Source: Planctomycetota bacterium (GTDB taxonomy: Bacteria > Planctomycetota > Phycisphaerae > WQYP01). Taken from it: a stretch of DNA of 7,778 bases. The notes under the pieces were generated by a model that was given only the letters and a program-made list of their open reading frames with translations, had not been told where the DNA came from and ran no database searches. The DNA is taken from NCBI GenBank assembly GCA_021795535.1, contig JAJYPG010000047.1, forward strand, positions 1 to 7,778, given 5' to 3'. Positions within the stretch are counted from its first letter, which is position 1. Each line of letters opens with the position of its first letter. A program made the translations under genes and the position numbers. This document shows positions 1-5,306 of this stretch, in pieces.

Positions 1-99
1 TGCATCATGCAGCGGTTGTAACATGGCGAAAAGTATAAGGGCAAAGGCGGGTCGGTGATAAAAGGCAAACCCATACACCGCTGCGATGAGCCGTTTGTT
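1..99 (-). other. Open edge stretch, possible start of another exported or membrane protein
   Basis: Downstream of the DUF4139-like gene the minus strand stays open to the window edge, in the same frame as the gene's stop codon. It reads roughly VYGFAFYHRPAFALILFAML followed by QPLHDA, a hydrophobic run that could be a signal peptide or membrane segment. Possible starts are a GTG at about 76 or the in-frame ATG at 24-22, but neither has a visible Shine-Dalgarno sequence. No terminator hairpin is visible. With only 33 codons and no clear start, this may be plain intergenic DNA. Confidence 0.15.
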
Positions 100-1710
100 T
101 TACCAGGAATAGCGAACTGTATAGGTGAGAGTCTTTTCCCCATTCGCCGGAACATCCATATTGAACAGAATTTCCCGGGCATTCACCTTGCTAAACTTCT
201 GACTTTCATGTGTTATTTTCCAGTTGCTCCAGCGGTATAAATATTGTGGCACCCGCACGCGAACCGGTTTGGACTGATGGTTATGCAGCACAATTTTGAA
301 GCTTTCATCCAAATAATTCATGGCGTTGTTCGCATGAAAATTGGTCTGAGTGCGGCTGCCCACAATATCAAACGCCCGGCCAACGTGAATTTTCACCCGG
401 CCATCCCTGGGCGTGTCCTTTATCAGGTCTTCCCCGATGAATTCCAGGGTTCCATCCGCCGTATCCTGTTGATACAGCCGAACTTTTCCGCGTGGCAGTG
501 GCATGCCCATGCCATTGGCCTTGGAGTTTTGCAGGCGAACAAACACATCCGCCGAACCGGAATAATGGATGGATGGCGAATTGTTCAAGTCCGGACTATT
601 GGCATAATTCCACCAATAGGTGTTGGTCTGGCCGGAAAAAACCAGCTCGCGTTTCACCGCCACATCCTGGCGAGTCGGAAACAGGGCAATTTGAATCATG
701 GAGTTATCTGGAATAGTGGTACGCATCGGCAGCGTGTACATGTGGTATTCAAAAAACTTTTTCTGCTGAAATCCCTGCGGCCCCGCCCTGCCAAAACTTG
801 CCGACCGAACCATCGCCAACACTGGCCGTGGCGGCTGAATACGGTTCACCGTTCCGGCAATTAACTTCAAATGGGCATTGCGGTAGGTTTTGCCCGAAAG
901 ATTCACCAGTGTAACCCATGCCGCAACGCTGGCATGTTTATTGGCTGGATCAAGCACAACATTGTAATCAGCTATCCAGGTAAGTCCCTTGGTCTGGTAG
1001 CTGGTCAGCACTTTTTGTCTGCCGGCCTTCGGCGAAATCAAATCCCATTCCAGTGTGGGTCTGGTAATCAGTCCAGAAGGCAGAGCGGCCAGGCGAATTT
1101 GTTGCACGGTATGGGGAGCAAGAATGTCAATTCCATCTTTGGTTTTCAATACCAGCGAATTACCCGCATGAAACAGCCGCCCATGAATACTGCCCAGCCC
1201 GCGATTGCCCATCGGAACCCAGACTTTCAATTGATGACCAATATATTTTTGCAGAATGCTGTTCTGATTAACCAGGTCAAATTTGAACTGCTGCCGCAAA
1301 ACGGCGGTGGCTGGATCGGTCAGGTCGACAAAACTCACGGAAGTGGGGTCAATAAGTGCCGCCACATTGGTGAAGTCAACCTTATTGTCACCCGCTTTAA
1401 GATTCAGCGTTTGCACCTGCTTCACCACACCAAATCCCGGAACACTGTTGGGATCTCCCATACCCCCCTGCCCGGTCTGGTACACCCATTGCCGCGGATT
1501 AAACCCTACGGGATCAGCCGAACTATAAACGGTGAGAATCGTGCCGCTGGGTTGGGTTTTTCCAGCGGGCGCAACGGGCCGGGCCGGTGCCGCCCCCGCC
1601 AGAGCGACGCCCGCACCAAGTAAAACCGCGATGGCAAGACCGCCGAAACGGACAGGAACCATGAACCGATTTTTTCCCCGAGTTTGCCAGCTTATTGGAT
1701 TATTCATCAT
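100..1710 (-). CDS. Exported protein with C-terminal DUF4139-like domain
   Basis: The encoded protein has 536 residues from the chosen start. I chose the ATG at 1710 because AGGAGG lies six bases upstream; the frame is open to 1815, but those 35 residues are unlike a signal region and lack a ribosome site. The N-terminus has a basic stretch (RGKNR, about 11-15) and a hydrophobic core (about 22-38), then ALAGAAPA, typical of a signal peptide, so export to the periplasm or cell surface is inferred. A proline/alanine-rich linker follows. Residues about 250-536 resemble DUF4139: a TKGLTWIADYNVVLD-like strand, a conserved LVNLSGKTYRNAHLKLIAG segment, and a terminal NGEKTLTYTVRYSW typical of the family's last beta strand. 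DUF4139 proteins have no settled enzymatic role and look like beta-rich surface or assembly factors. The upstream half is not recognised. The gene diverges from the UDP-sugar enzyme. Confidence 0.85.
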   Translation of the reverse strand: MMNNPISWQTRGKNRFMVPVRFGGLAIAVLLGAGVALAGAAPARPVAPAGKTQPSGTILTVYSSADPVGFNPRQWVYQTGQGGMGDPNSVPGFGVVKQVQTLNLKAGDNKVDFTNVAALIDPTSVSFVDLTDPATAVLRQQFKFDLVNQNSILQKYIGHQLKVWVPMGNRGLGSIHGRLFHAGNSLVLKTKDGIDILAPHTVQQIRLAALPSGLITRPTLEWDLISPKAGRQKVLTSYQTKGLTWIADYNVVLDPANKHASVAAWVTLVNLSGKTYRNAHLKLIAGTVNRIQPPRPVLAMVRSASFGRAGPQGFQQKKFFEYHMYTLPMRTTIPDNSMIQIALFPTRQDVAVKRELVFSGQTNTYWWNYANSPDLNNSPSIHYSGSADVFVRLQNSKANGMGMPLPRGKVRLYQQDTADGTLEFIGEDLIKDTPRDGRVKIHVGRAFDIVGSRTQTNFHANNAMNYLDESFKIVLHNHQSKPVRVRVPQYLYRWSNWKITHESQKFSKVNAREILFNMDVPANGEKTLTYTVRYSW

Positions 1711-1716
1711 GGTAAA

Positions 1717-1722
1717 CCTCCT
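1717..1722 (-). promoter_or_regulatory. Consensus Shine-Dalgarno AGGAGG that fixes the start of the DUF4139-like gene
   Basis: On the minus strand, AGGAGG is followed by TTTACC and then ATG ATG. The spacing is six bases to the first ATG (1710) and nine to the second (1707). This is the strongest ribosome binding site in the window and rules out the upstream in-frame start at 1815. Confidence 0.8.
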
Positions 1723-1803
1723 GATATAGACACATTGACTGACGCAACGAACGGGCGCCCATCGCGAAACCTGAATTTTCCCATCCGAAGGGGTACTTGG
1801 CAA

Positions 1804-1809
1804 ATTATA
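1804..1809 (-). promoter_or_regulatory. Perfect -10 box (TATAAT) for the DUF4139-like gene
   Basis: The minus strand reads GCGGTATAATTTG, a perfect -10 hexamer about 94 bases upstream of the chosen ATG. Transcription would begin near 1797, giving a leader of about 87 nt. The -35 position at the usual spacing (around ATCGGG) is not consensus-like, so the assignment rests on the -10 and its location. Confidence 0.45.
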
Positions 1810-1919
1810 CCGCAAGTTTGAGAAATCCCGATCTCATCCTAAAAATCGGAACACCATTCTCCCACTTCGCAAACGCCCCAAAATTGGGGGCATATGGTAT
1901 AGTTGCCGTTGGCTGAGCA

Positions 1920-1950
1920 AAGACATCAAAAAATGGCCGCTTTTTATAAT
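1920..1950 (+). promoter_or_regulatory. Candidate promoter of the UDP-sugar decarboxylase gene
   Basis: A perfect TATAAT lies at 1945-1950 (TTTTTATAATTTATG). AAGACA at 1920-1925 matches four of six bases of the -35 consensus with a long spacer of 19. It would give a leader of about 120 nt before the ATG at 2077. A second, weaker candidate is the extended -10 TGGTATAGT at 1895-1903. Apart from these, the minus-strand -10 and the Shine-Dalgarno sites, I see nothing in the 1711-2076 gap. Confidence 0.4.
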
Positions 1951-2076
1951 TTATGACAGAAAGAAGGGTTGCCATTACAATAATCAAAGAAAGTTGCGTG
2001 GATTTTACCCGAATCGTACGAGGAAAGCACGAGAACATGACGCCCCTGGGCAACCACTCTGCAAGGAATAAAAGCG

Positions 2077-3072
2077 ATGCTGAACCTGAATCTACCCCCT
2101 TCTTATCCCACACAATCCCGCCGTGTGCTGCTGACCGGTGCGGCCGGTTTCTTGGGGTCTCACCTGGCGGAGGCGCTGGTTTCACTGGGACATCAGGTGG
2201 TTGGCGTGGACAGTCTGATAACCGGCGCTCAGGAAAACCTGGCTGGCCTGGAGGGTAATCCGAATTTCCGTCTGGTGCAGGCCGACCTGGCCAGGGGCGT
2301 GACACCGGAAATTACCAATGAAAAATTTGACCGTATATGGCATTTAGCCAGTCCCGCCAGTCCGATTGGCTATGTGAAACATCAGGTTAATACGTTGAAG
2401 GTTAATTCTTTGGCCACGGTGGAACTGCTGGAATTGGCCGAAAAAAACCAAGCCCGCATTTTTGTCGCCTCCACGAGTGAATGTTATGGCGATCCGCTGG
2501 AACACCCGCAAACCGAAACCTATTGGGGCCATGTAAACCCCGTTGGCATGCGCAGCATGTATGACGAATCGAAACGCTTTATGGAAGCTGCGTGCATGGC
2601 TTATCATCGTGAACGCGGGGTGGATACCCGCATTGTGCGTATTTTCAATACCTACGGCCCCCGGCTGGCAGTGGATGATGGCCGGGTGGTGGTGGCATTT
2701 ATCAAACAGGCACTGCGTGGCGAACCGCTTACCGTGCAGGGCGACGGATCACAAACACGATCATTGTGTTTTGTGGAAGATGAAATTCGCGGCTTTCTGC
2801 TGCTGATGGAATCTCCGGAGTATCACCTGCCGGTGAATATAGGCAATCCGGAAGAAGTGACAATGAAGGAACTGGCTCTGGAAATTCGGGCCTTGGTGGA
2901 ATCGAAAAGCGATATTATGCATTTGCCCCTGCCACCTGATGACCCCAGGCAGCGGTGTCCAAACATAAGTCTGGCGCGAAAACTGCTGGGCTGGGAACCT
3001 GGCATTTCGCGGAAAGACGGGCTGGCCCGTACGATTAACTATTACCGGGAAAAACTGAAAATAAAATCTTGA
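2077..3072 (+). CDS. uxs: UDP-glucuronate decarboxylase (UDP-xylose synthase)-like SDR enzyme
   Basis: The 331-residue protein is an extended short-chain dehydrogenase/reductase. It has a Rossmann GAAGFLG motif at 21-27 for NAD binding, an acidic VDSL at 44-47 closing the adenosine pocket, STSE at 132-135 and the catalytic YDESK (Tyr162, Lys166). The blocks YGDPLEHPQ (137-145) and YWGHVNPVGMRSMYDESKR (149-167) are the signature of UDP-xylose synthases rather than RmlB or GalE. FNTYGPR (190-196) and RSLCFVEDEIRG (228-239) are also typical. The expected reaction is NAD-dependent oxidation of UDP-glucuronate at C4, decarboxylation and re-reduction to UDP-xylose, feeding surface polysaccharide or glycoconjugate synthesis in the cytoplasm. 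AAGGA at 2063-2067 sits nine bases before the ATG. Length matches the family. No glycan-cluster partner is visible nearby, so the pathway it feeds is unknown. Confidence 0.88.
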   Translation: MLNLNLPPSYPTQSRRVLLTGAAGFLGSHLAEALVSLGHQVVGVDSLITGAQENLAGLEGNPNFRLVQADLARGVTPEITNEKFDRIWHLASPASPIGYVKHQVNTLKVNSLATVELLELAEKNQARIFVASTSECYGDPLEHPQTETYWGHVNPVGMRSMYDESKRFMEAACMAYHRERGVDTRIVRIFNTYGPRLAVDDGRVVVAFIKQALRGEPLTVQGDGSQTRSLCFVEDEIRGFLLLMESPEYHLPVNIGNPEEVTMKELALEIRALVESKSDIMHLPLPPDDPRQRCPNISLARKLLGWEPGISRKDGLARTINYYREKLKIKS

Positions 3073-3075
3073 TTA

Positions 3076-3188
3076 ATGCTCAAAATATGGAACGCAGGGC
3101 TAAAATAACACTGTGGAGCACAGGGCTGCGTATCCGCAACGAATTATTCCGCCAGTGGCAGCGCAGAGAGCGGTGGAAAGTTGAGCAT
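3076..3188 (+). other. Possible folded RNA or fold-back region after the UDP-sugar gene
   Basis: ATGCTCAA at 3076-3083 is the exact inverse complement of TTGAGCAT at 3181-3188. Between them are two nested pairings: ACGCAG/CTGCGT (3092-3097 with 3126-3131, enclosing CTGTG-GAG-CACAG at 3111-3123) and TTCCGCC/GGTGGAA (3147-3153 with 3172-3178, one G-U pair). Together they could draw a three-way junction. One 8-bp inverted repeat is expected by chance in a gap of this size, so this may be coincidence. No coding is evident here. Confidence 0.15.
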
Positions 3189-3193
3189 CTATG

Positions 3194-3247
3194 AGGCAAG
3201 ATGCCCGCGTTACAGACCGGCCGGTCTGTAACGCGGGCGTCTCGCCT
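3194..3247 (+). repeat. REP-like palindromic element with a perfect 36-nt core
   Basis: Positions 3203-3238 form a perfect palindrome: GCCCGCGTTACAGACCGG followed at once by its exact inverse complement. Pairing continues outward to 3194-3247 with one mismatch and one G-T pair, so each arm is 27 nt. Each arm carries a box of the form GGCnAnAyGCC (GGCAAGATGCC on the plus strand, GGCGAGACGCC on the minus strand). No T-run follows, so it is not an ordinary intrinsic terminator. A related box pair occurs at 5192-5256, which points to a dispersed family. Such elements are usually spread by REP-associated (RAYT-type) transposases. The rest of the 3073-3415 gap holds only the ACP promoter and the weak fold described separately. 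Confidence 0.75.
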
Positions 3248-3386
3248 ACATCGTCTCATCCGTACTATTCAGATCAGGACGCCTCTACTTTGCCGGACGG
3301 TACGTTCCAACAATATCCCTGCGGCGTATCACATACGAAGCAGGCAAGCCCTTCGTCCAGGGTTCCCCCGGAAAGCCCGTCTCCCG

Positions 3387-3392
3387 TATAAT
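3387..3392 (+). promoter_or_regulatory. Perfect -10 box (TATAAT) before the acyl carrier protein gene
   Basis: CCCGTATAATGCG gives a consensus -10 ending 23 bases before the ATG at 3416. The predicted start near 3399 leaves a leader of about 17 nt, just enough for the TTGGAG ribosome site at 3405-3410. The -35 region (around TTCCCC at 3363-3368) is poor. It would drive the ACP and dehydratase genes as one transcript. Confidence 0.5.
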
Positions 3393-3415
3393 GCGACACA
3401 GTTATTGGAGTACGC

Positions 3416-3688
3416 ATGACACCAACGGAAATGAAACTTATTGACATCCTCACCAAAGGCCTGAAATTGCGCGTTGACCAAACGGTCAACCTGTGTGCGG
3501 AAACGCCCATTTTTGGCAAAGCTGGCCTAGGCCTGGATTCGGTTGATGTGCTGGAAGTGGCCGTACTGATAGACAAACACTTCGGCGTGATTCTGGAAGA
3601 CAACAATCAGGACGTGCGCGAGGCGATGAATACGATTGGTTCACTGGCGAAATATATAGATTCCCACTCGCCCGTCACAGGTGTATAA
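3416..3688 (+). CDS. Acyl carrier protein of specialised (non-AcpP) type
   Basis: The 90-residue protein is a single acyl carrier domain. The motif GLGLDSVDVLEV at 37-48 places the 4'-phosphopantetheine attachment serine at Ser42, with the usual following acidic residues for partner docking. The downstream pattern IDKHFGVIL, then a short acidic loop and a final helix (about 69-84, NTIGSLAKYIDSH), matches stand-alone ACPs of aryl-polyene and related lipid clusters better than the very acidic housekeeping AcpP. The modified protein would carry a growing or finished acyl chain in the cytoplasm. TTGGAG lies five bases before the ATG. The dehydratase gene starts 18 nt downstream, so the two are almost certainly co-transcribed. 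The nature of the acyl chain cannot be read from the sequence. Confidence 0.85.
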   Translation: MTPTEMKLIDILTKGLKLRVDQTVNLCAETPIFGKAGLGLDSVDVLEVAVLIDKHFGVILEDNNQDVREAMNTIGSLAKYIDSHSPVTGV

Positions 3689-3705
3689 ACAAATCCAGGC
3701 GAACA

Positions 3706-4191
3706 ATGAAACCAACCGCTCACCAGCCCCCCACGACACCTCTTCCGGCATCCGGAGCGGAAATAGTGTCAGGTCCGCACGTCGGCGCAAGCGTCACTGC
3801 CGACACACCCGGCATTTCGATCAGCAATCATCCCACACACGGATGGTGGCAGCCGGGAAAAACCATTCACGCACAGGCGTGTTTTCCGGCACACCACGCC
3901 GGCTTTCAGGGCCACTTTCCCGGAAAGCCTGTTTTGCCAGGATTTCTGCAGGTGCAACTGGTATTGGATATTCTTAAAATATTTGATCCCGCATCCGAAT
4001 TAACGGCCGTTTCCCATGCAAAATTTACTCATCCCGTACAACCGAATGACATAATGACAGTGGAATTGGAAATACGCGACGGCCAAAATGTAGCCGCATC
4101 GCTGCGTGTGGGCAACAAGTTGGTATCCGTGATGGAAATTCAACTGACTTCCGAGACGGCCTTTTGTGCATCAGACTTCCAGAAATCGTAA
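3706..4191 (+). CDS. FabZ/ApeI-like hotdog 3-hydroxyacyl-ACP dehydratase
   Basis: This 161-residue protein has a single hotdog fold. The block FQGHFPGKPVLPGFLQVQ (67-84) matches the FabZ active-site helix. His70 is at the catalytic histidine position, but the residue that is Glu in FabZ (Asp in FabA) is Gln84. Later strands SHAKFTHPVQPNDIMTVELEI (103-123) and KLVSVMEIQL (138-147) are typical of FabZ. If active, it would remove water from 3-hydroxyacyl chains on the neighbouring ACP; with Gln84 it may instead be slow, need a partner subunit, or act as a thioesterase-like or binding protein. The first 45 residues are Pro/Ala-rich with no clear fold. The ATG has AGG six bases upstream; an in-frame GTG at residue 21 would put His70 at about residue 50, as in FabZ, and is an alternative. 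The last 52 nt overlap the convergent acyltransferase gene. Confidence 0.78.
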   Translation: MKPTAHQPPTTPLPASGAEIVSGPHVGASVTADTPGISISNHPTHGWWQPGKTIHAQACFPAHHAGFQGHFPGKPVLPGFLQVQLVLDILKIFDPASELTAVSHAKFTHPVQPNDIMTVELEIRDGQNVAASLRVGNKLVSVMEIQLTSETAFCASDFQKS

Positions 4192-5108
4192 AAGTTGCCC
4201 CATTGATAAGGATAACGCTCAACGATAGCCTCAAGGTCCGCAAGGTAATCCGCAACGGCTCGGCCAATCAGTTCATCGCGACTTAAATCGGGGTTCAAAG
4301 CGTAACATTTTGGGGTGGATATGTGCATTATATACTGTCTATAACCGGCACGCACAGTGAAGGCATTTACCACCATGGCACCGGAAAGCACGGCCGCGGT
4401 AAATGGCCCTGCGGGCAATTGCACCCGCTGGCCGAAAAACATCGCATCAAGACAGCGCCCCCTCACCGCCCGATCCGCACGCATGGCGACCACATCTCCT
4501 TTTTTCAGAGCGGCCATTACCGCGAGGCCCGCCGAGATCGGCTCGGTGGAATTAATCCATTGAATATCGGCCAGCGACGTCCATTGATCACGATGGAATT
4601 GTTCTGTGGCATCGCGCATGTCGCGGTAAACGACAAAATGTGCCTTACGACCCGCCCCCATTCGCTTGAGCATGGGAGCCGAGAGTTCCGCGGCGCCAAA
4701 GTGCGCAGTCAGCATAAGCACCCCCCGGCCAGGAACAAGCCTTTCCAGCCATCCATCGCCGGTGGCGGGCGATATTCGAAATTTGCCGCGGGAATCAGCA
4801 AGCGACACGCTGCGGTCAAGCAGCATGAGGCCATAAACATTCATGTGCCAGATGGTATGCCACCAATGCACTTTTTGTTTTTTGTTTTGACTTTGAAAAA
4901 TGCGCGTCAGAAAGTCGCGGCTGGCGTGACGGGCGCGGCTATCAGTCATCCAGAACCAGAACACCGCAAAAGCCACGAATATATAACCCAGCGGAAGAAA
5001 CATGCCGCCGATCCGCAACATGACAAAGTTGGCCTTATATCCGCAATGGTGCCGCAAGCGGATGCGTCCGACGGGTGCTGGTGAAGCTGAATCGGTGGCG
5101 GACAACAC
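4140..5108 (-). CDS. LpxL/HtrB-like lipid acyltransferase
   Basis: The 322-residue protein belongs to the LpxL/LpxM (HtrB) lysophospholipid acyltransferase family. A hydrophobic membrane anchor spans about 34-54. The catalytic HX4E motif is HFGAAE (His136, Glu141). MRADR (209-213) and LPAGPFTAA (231-239) match the later conserved blocks, and the C-terminal PYQWGNFYDFW (300-310) is a clear mark of LpxL-like enzymes found with specialised ACP/dehydratase clusters. It should work at the inner face of the cytoplasmic membrane, moving an acyl group from an ACP to a lipid or glycolipid hydroxyl. The start is GTG at 5108, with GGAG four bases upstream; an ATG at 5021 would remove part of the N-terminus preceding the anchor. 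It faces the ACP and dehydratase genes, which suggests they supply its acyl donor. A housekeeping lipid A acyltransferase is the alternative. Confidence 0.85.
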   Translation of the reverse strand: MLSATDSASPAPVGRIRLRHHCGYKANFVMLRIGGMFLPLGYIFVAFAVFWFWMTDSRARHASRDFLTRIFQSQNKKQKVHWWHTIWHMNVYGLMLLDRSVSLADSRGKFRISPATGDGWLERLVPGRGVLMLTAHFGAAELSAPMLKRMGAGRKAHFVVYRDMRDATEQFHRDQWTSLADIQWINSTEPISAGLAVMAALKKGDVVAMRADRAVRGRCLDAMFFGQRVQLPAGPFTAAVLSGAMVVNAFTVRAGYRQYIMHISTPKCYALNPDLSRDELIGRAVADYLADLEAIVERYPYQWGNFYDFWKSDAQKAVSEVS

Positions 5109-5184
5109 GAGACTCCAGGCGGAAGCAGGCTTAAATCAGACCCAGTGCGTTTGCTTCATACCACACAAAGGCCGATCAGATAAG

Positions 5185-5214
5185 ACTATATTACCGGCAT
5201 TTTGCCTGTGCGAA
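5185..5214 (-). promoter_or_regulatory. Candidate promoter of the acyltransferase gene, overlapping a palindromic element
   Basis: The minus strand has TTCGCA (5214-5209, four of six matches to the -35 consensus), a spacer of 18, then TATAGT (5190-5185). The start would be near 5178, giving a leader of about 70 nt to the GTG at 5108. The -35 lies inside one arm of the palindromic element at 5192-5256. Confidence 0.3.
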
Positions 5215-5256
5215 AATCCCAGAACATCACGGCGAGGCACAGGCCATACGCCCGTA
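5192..5256 (+). repeat. Degenerate REP-like palindromic element
   Basis: GCCTGTGC at 5204-5211 pairs exactly with GCACAGGC at 5237-5244 around a 25-nt loop. Pairing continues outward to 5192-5256 with four mismatches (16 of 20 pairs). Each arm again contains a GGCnAnAyGCC box: GGCAAAATGCC on the minus strand and GGCCATACGCC on the plus strand, matching the two boxes of the palindrome at 3194-3247. It looks like an older, diverged member of the same family. It fills much of the gap between the acyltransferase and thiL; the rest of that gap holds only promoter-like sequences. Confidence 0.5.
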
Positions 5257-5293
5257 CGTCCAGAAAGATTGGTCAGGATCGTTCCCATCCCTT

Positions 5294-5299
5294 TATAAT
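5294..5299 (+). promoter_or_regulatory. Perfect -10 box (TATAAT) for a probably leaderless thiL transcript
   Basis: CTTTATAATGCC places TATAAT at 5294-5299. Transcription would then begin about seven bases further on, at 5306-5307, exactly on the second in-frame ATG of thiL. Neither ATG (5298 or 5307) has a Shine-Dalgarno sequence at a usable distance. TTGGTC at 5269-5274 is a weak -35 with a spacer of 19. Confidence 0.4.
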
Positions 5300-5306
5300 G
5301 CCAGTC

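Noticed and set aside
871..1623. 250-codon plus-strand frame inside the DUF4139-like gene
   Set aside because: Antisense shadow; the minus-strand protein has a signal peptide, an ideal ribosome site and family motifs.
1875..1891. GC-rich small hairpin GCCCCAAAATTGGGGGC between divergent genes
   Set aside because: The loop would be only two to four bases, no T-run follows and no gene ends there.
1953..2258. 101-codon plus-strand frame with an ATG at 2037
   Set aside because: It is out of frame with the UDP-sugar gene, low in hydrophobic core residues and mostly overlaps the Rossmann region in the wrong frame.
1805..2305. 166-codon minus-strand open frame over the divergent gap and the start of the UDP-sugar gene
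   Set aside because: Half lies antisense to a well-supported gene, its composition is proline/arginine-rich filler, and it covers the promoter region.
3274..3606. 110-codon minus-strand frame containing CFVCDTPQGYCW, suggesting a small zinc-binding protein
   Set aside because: Most of it is antisense to the ACP gene, the cysteine segment covers the ACP promoter, and no start site sits near it.
5202..5306. Upstream extension of thiL from a TTG at 5202
   Set aside because: The extension translates the palindromic repeat, is arginine-rich, has no ribosome site and is absent from ThiL proteins as I know them.
5109..5306. TPP riboswitch upstream of thiL
   Set aside because: I looked for the conserved CTGAGA and the ACCTGA...GGATAAT-like core and found neither.
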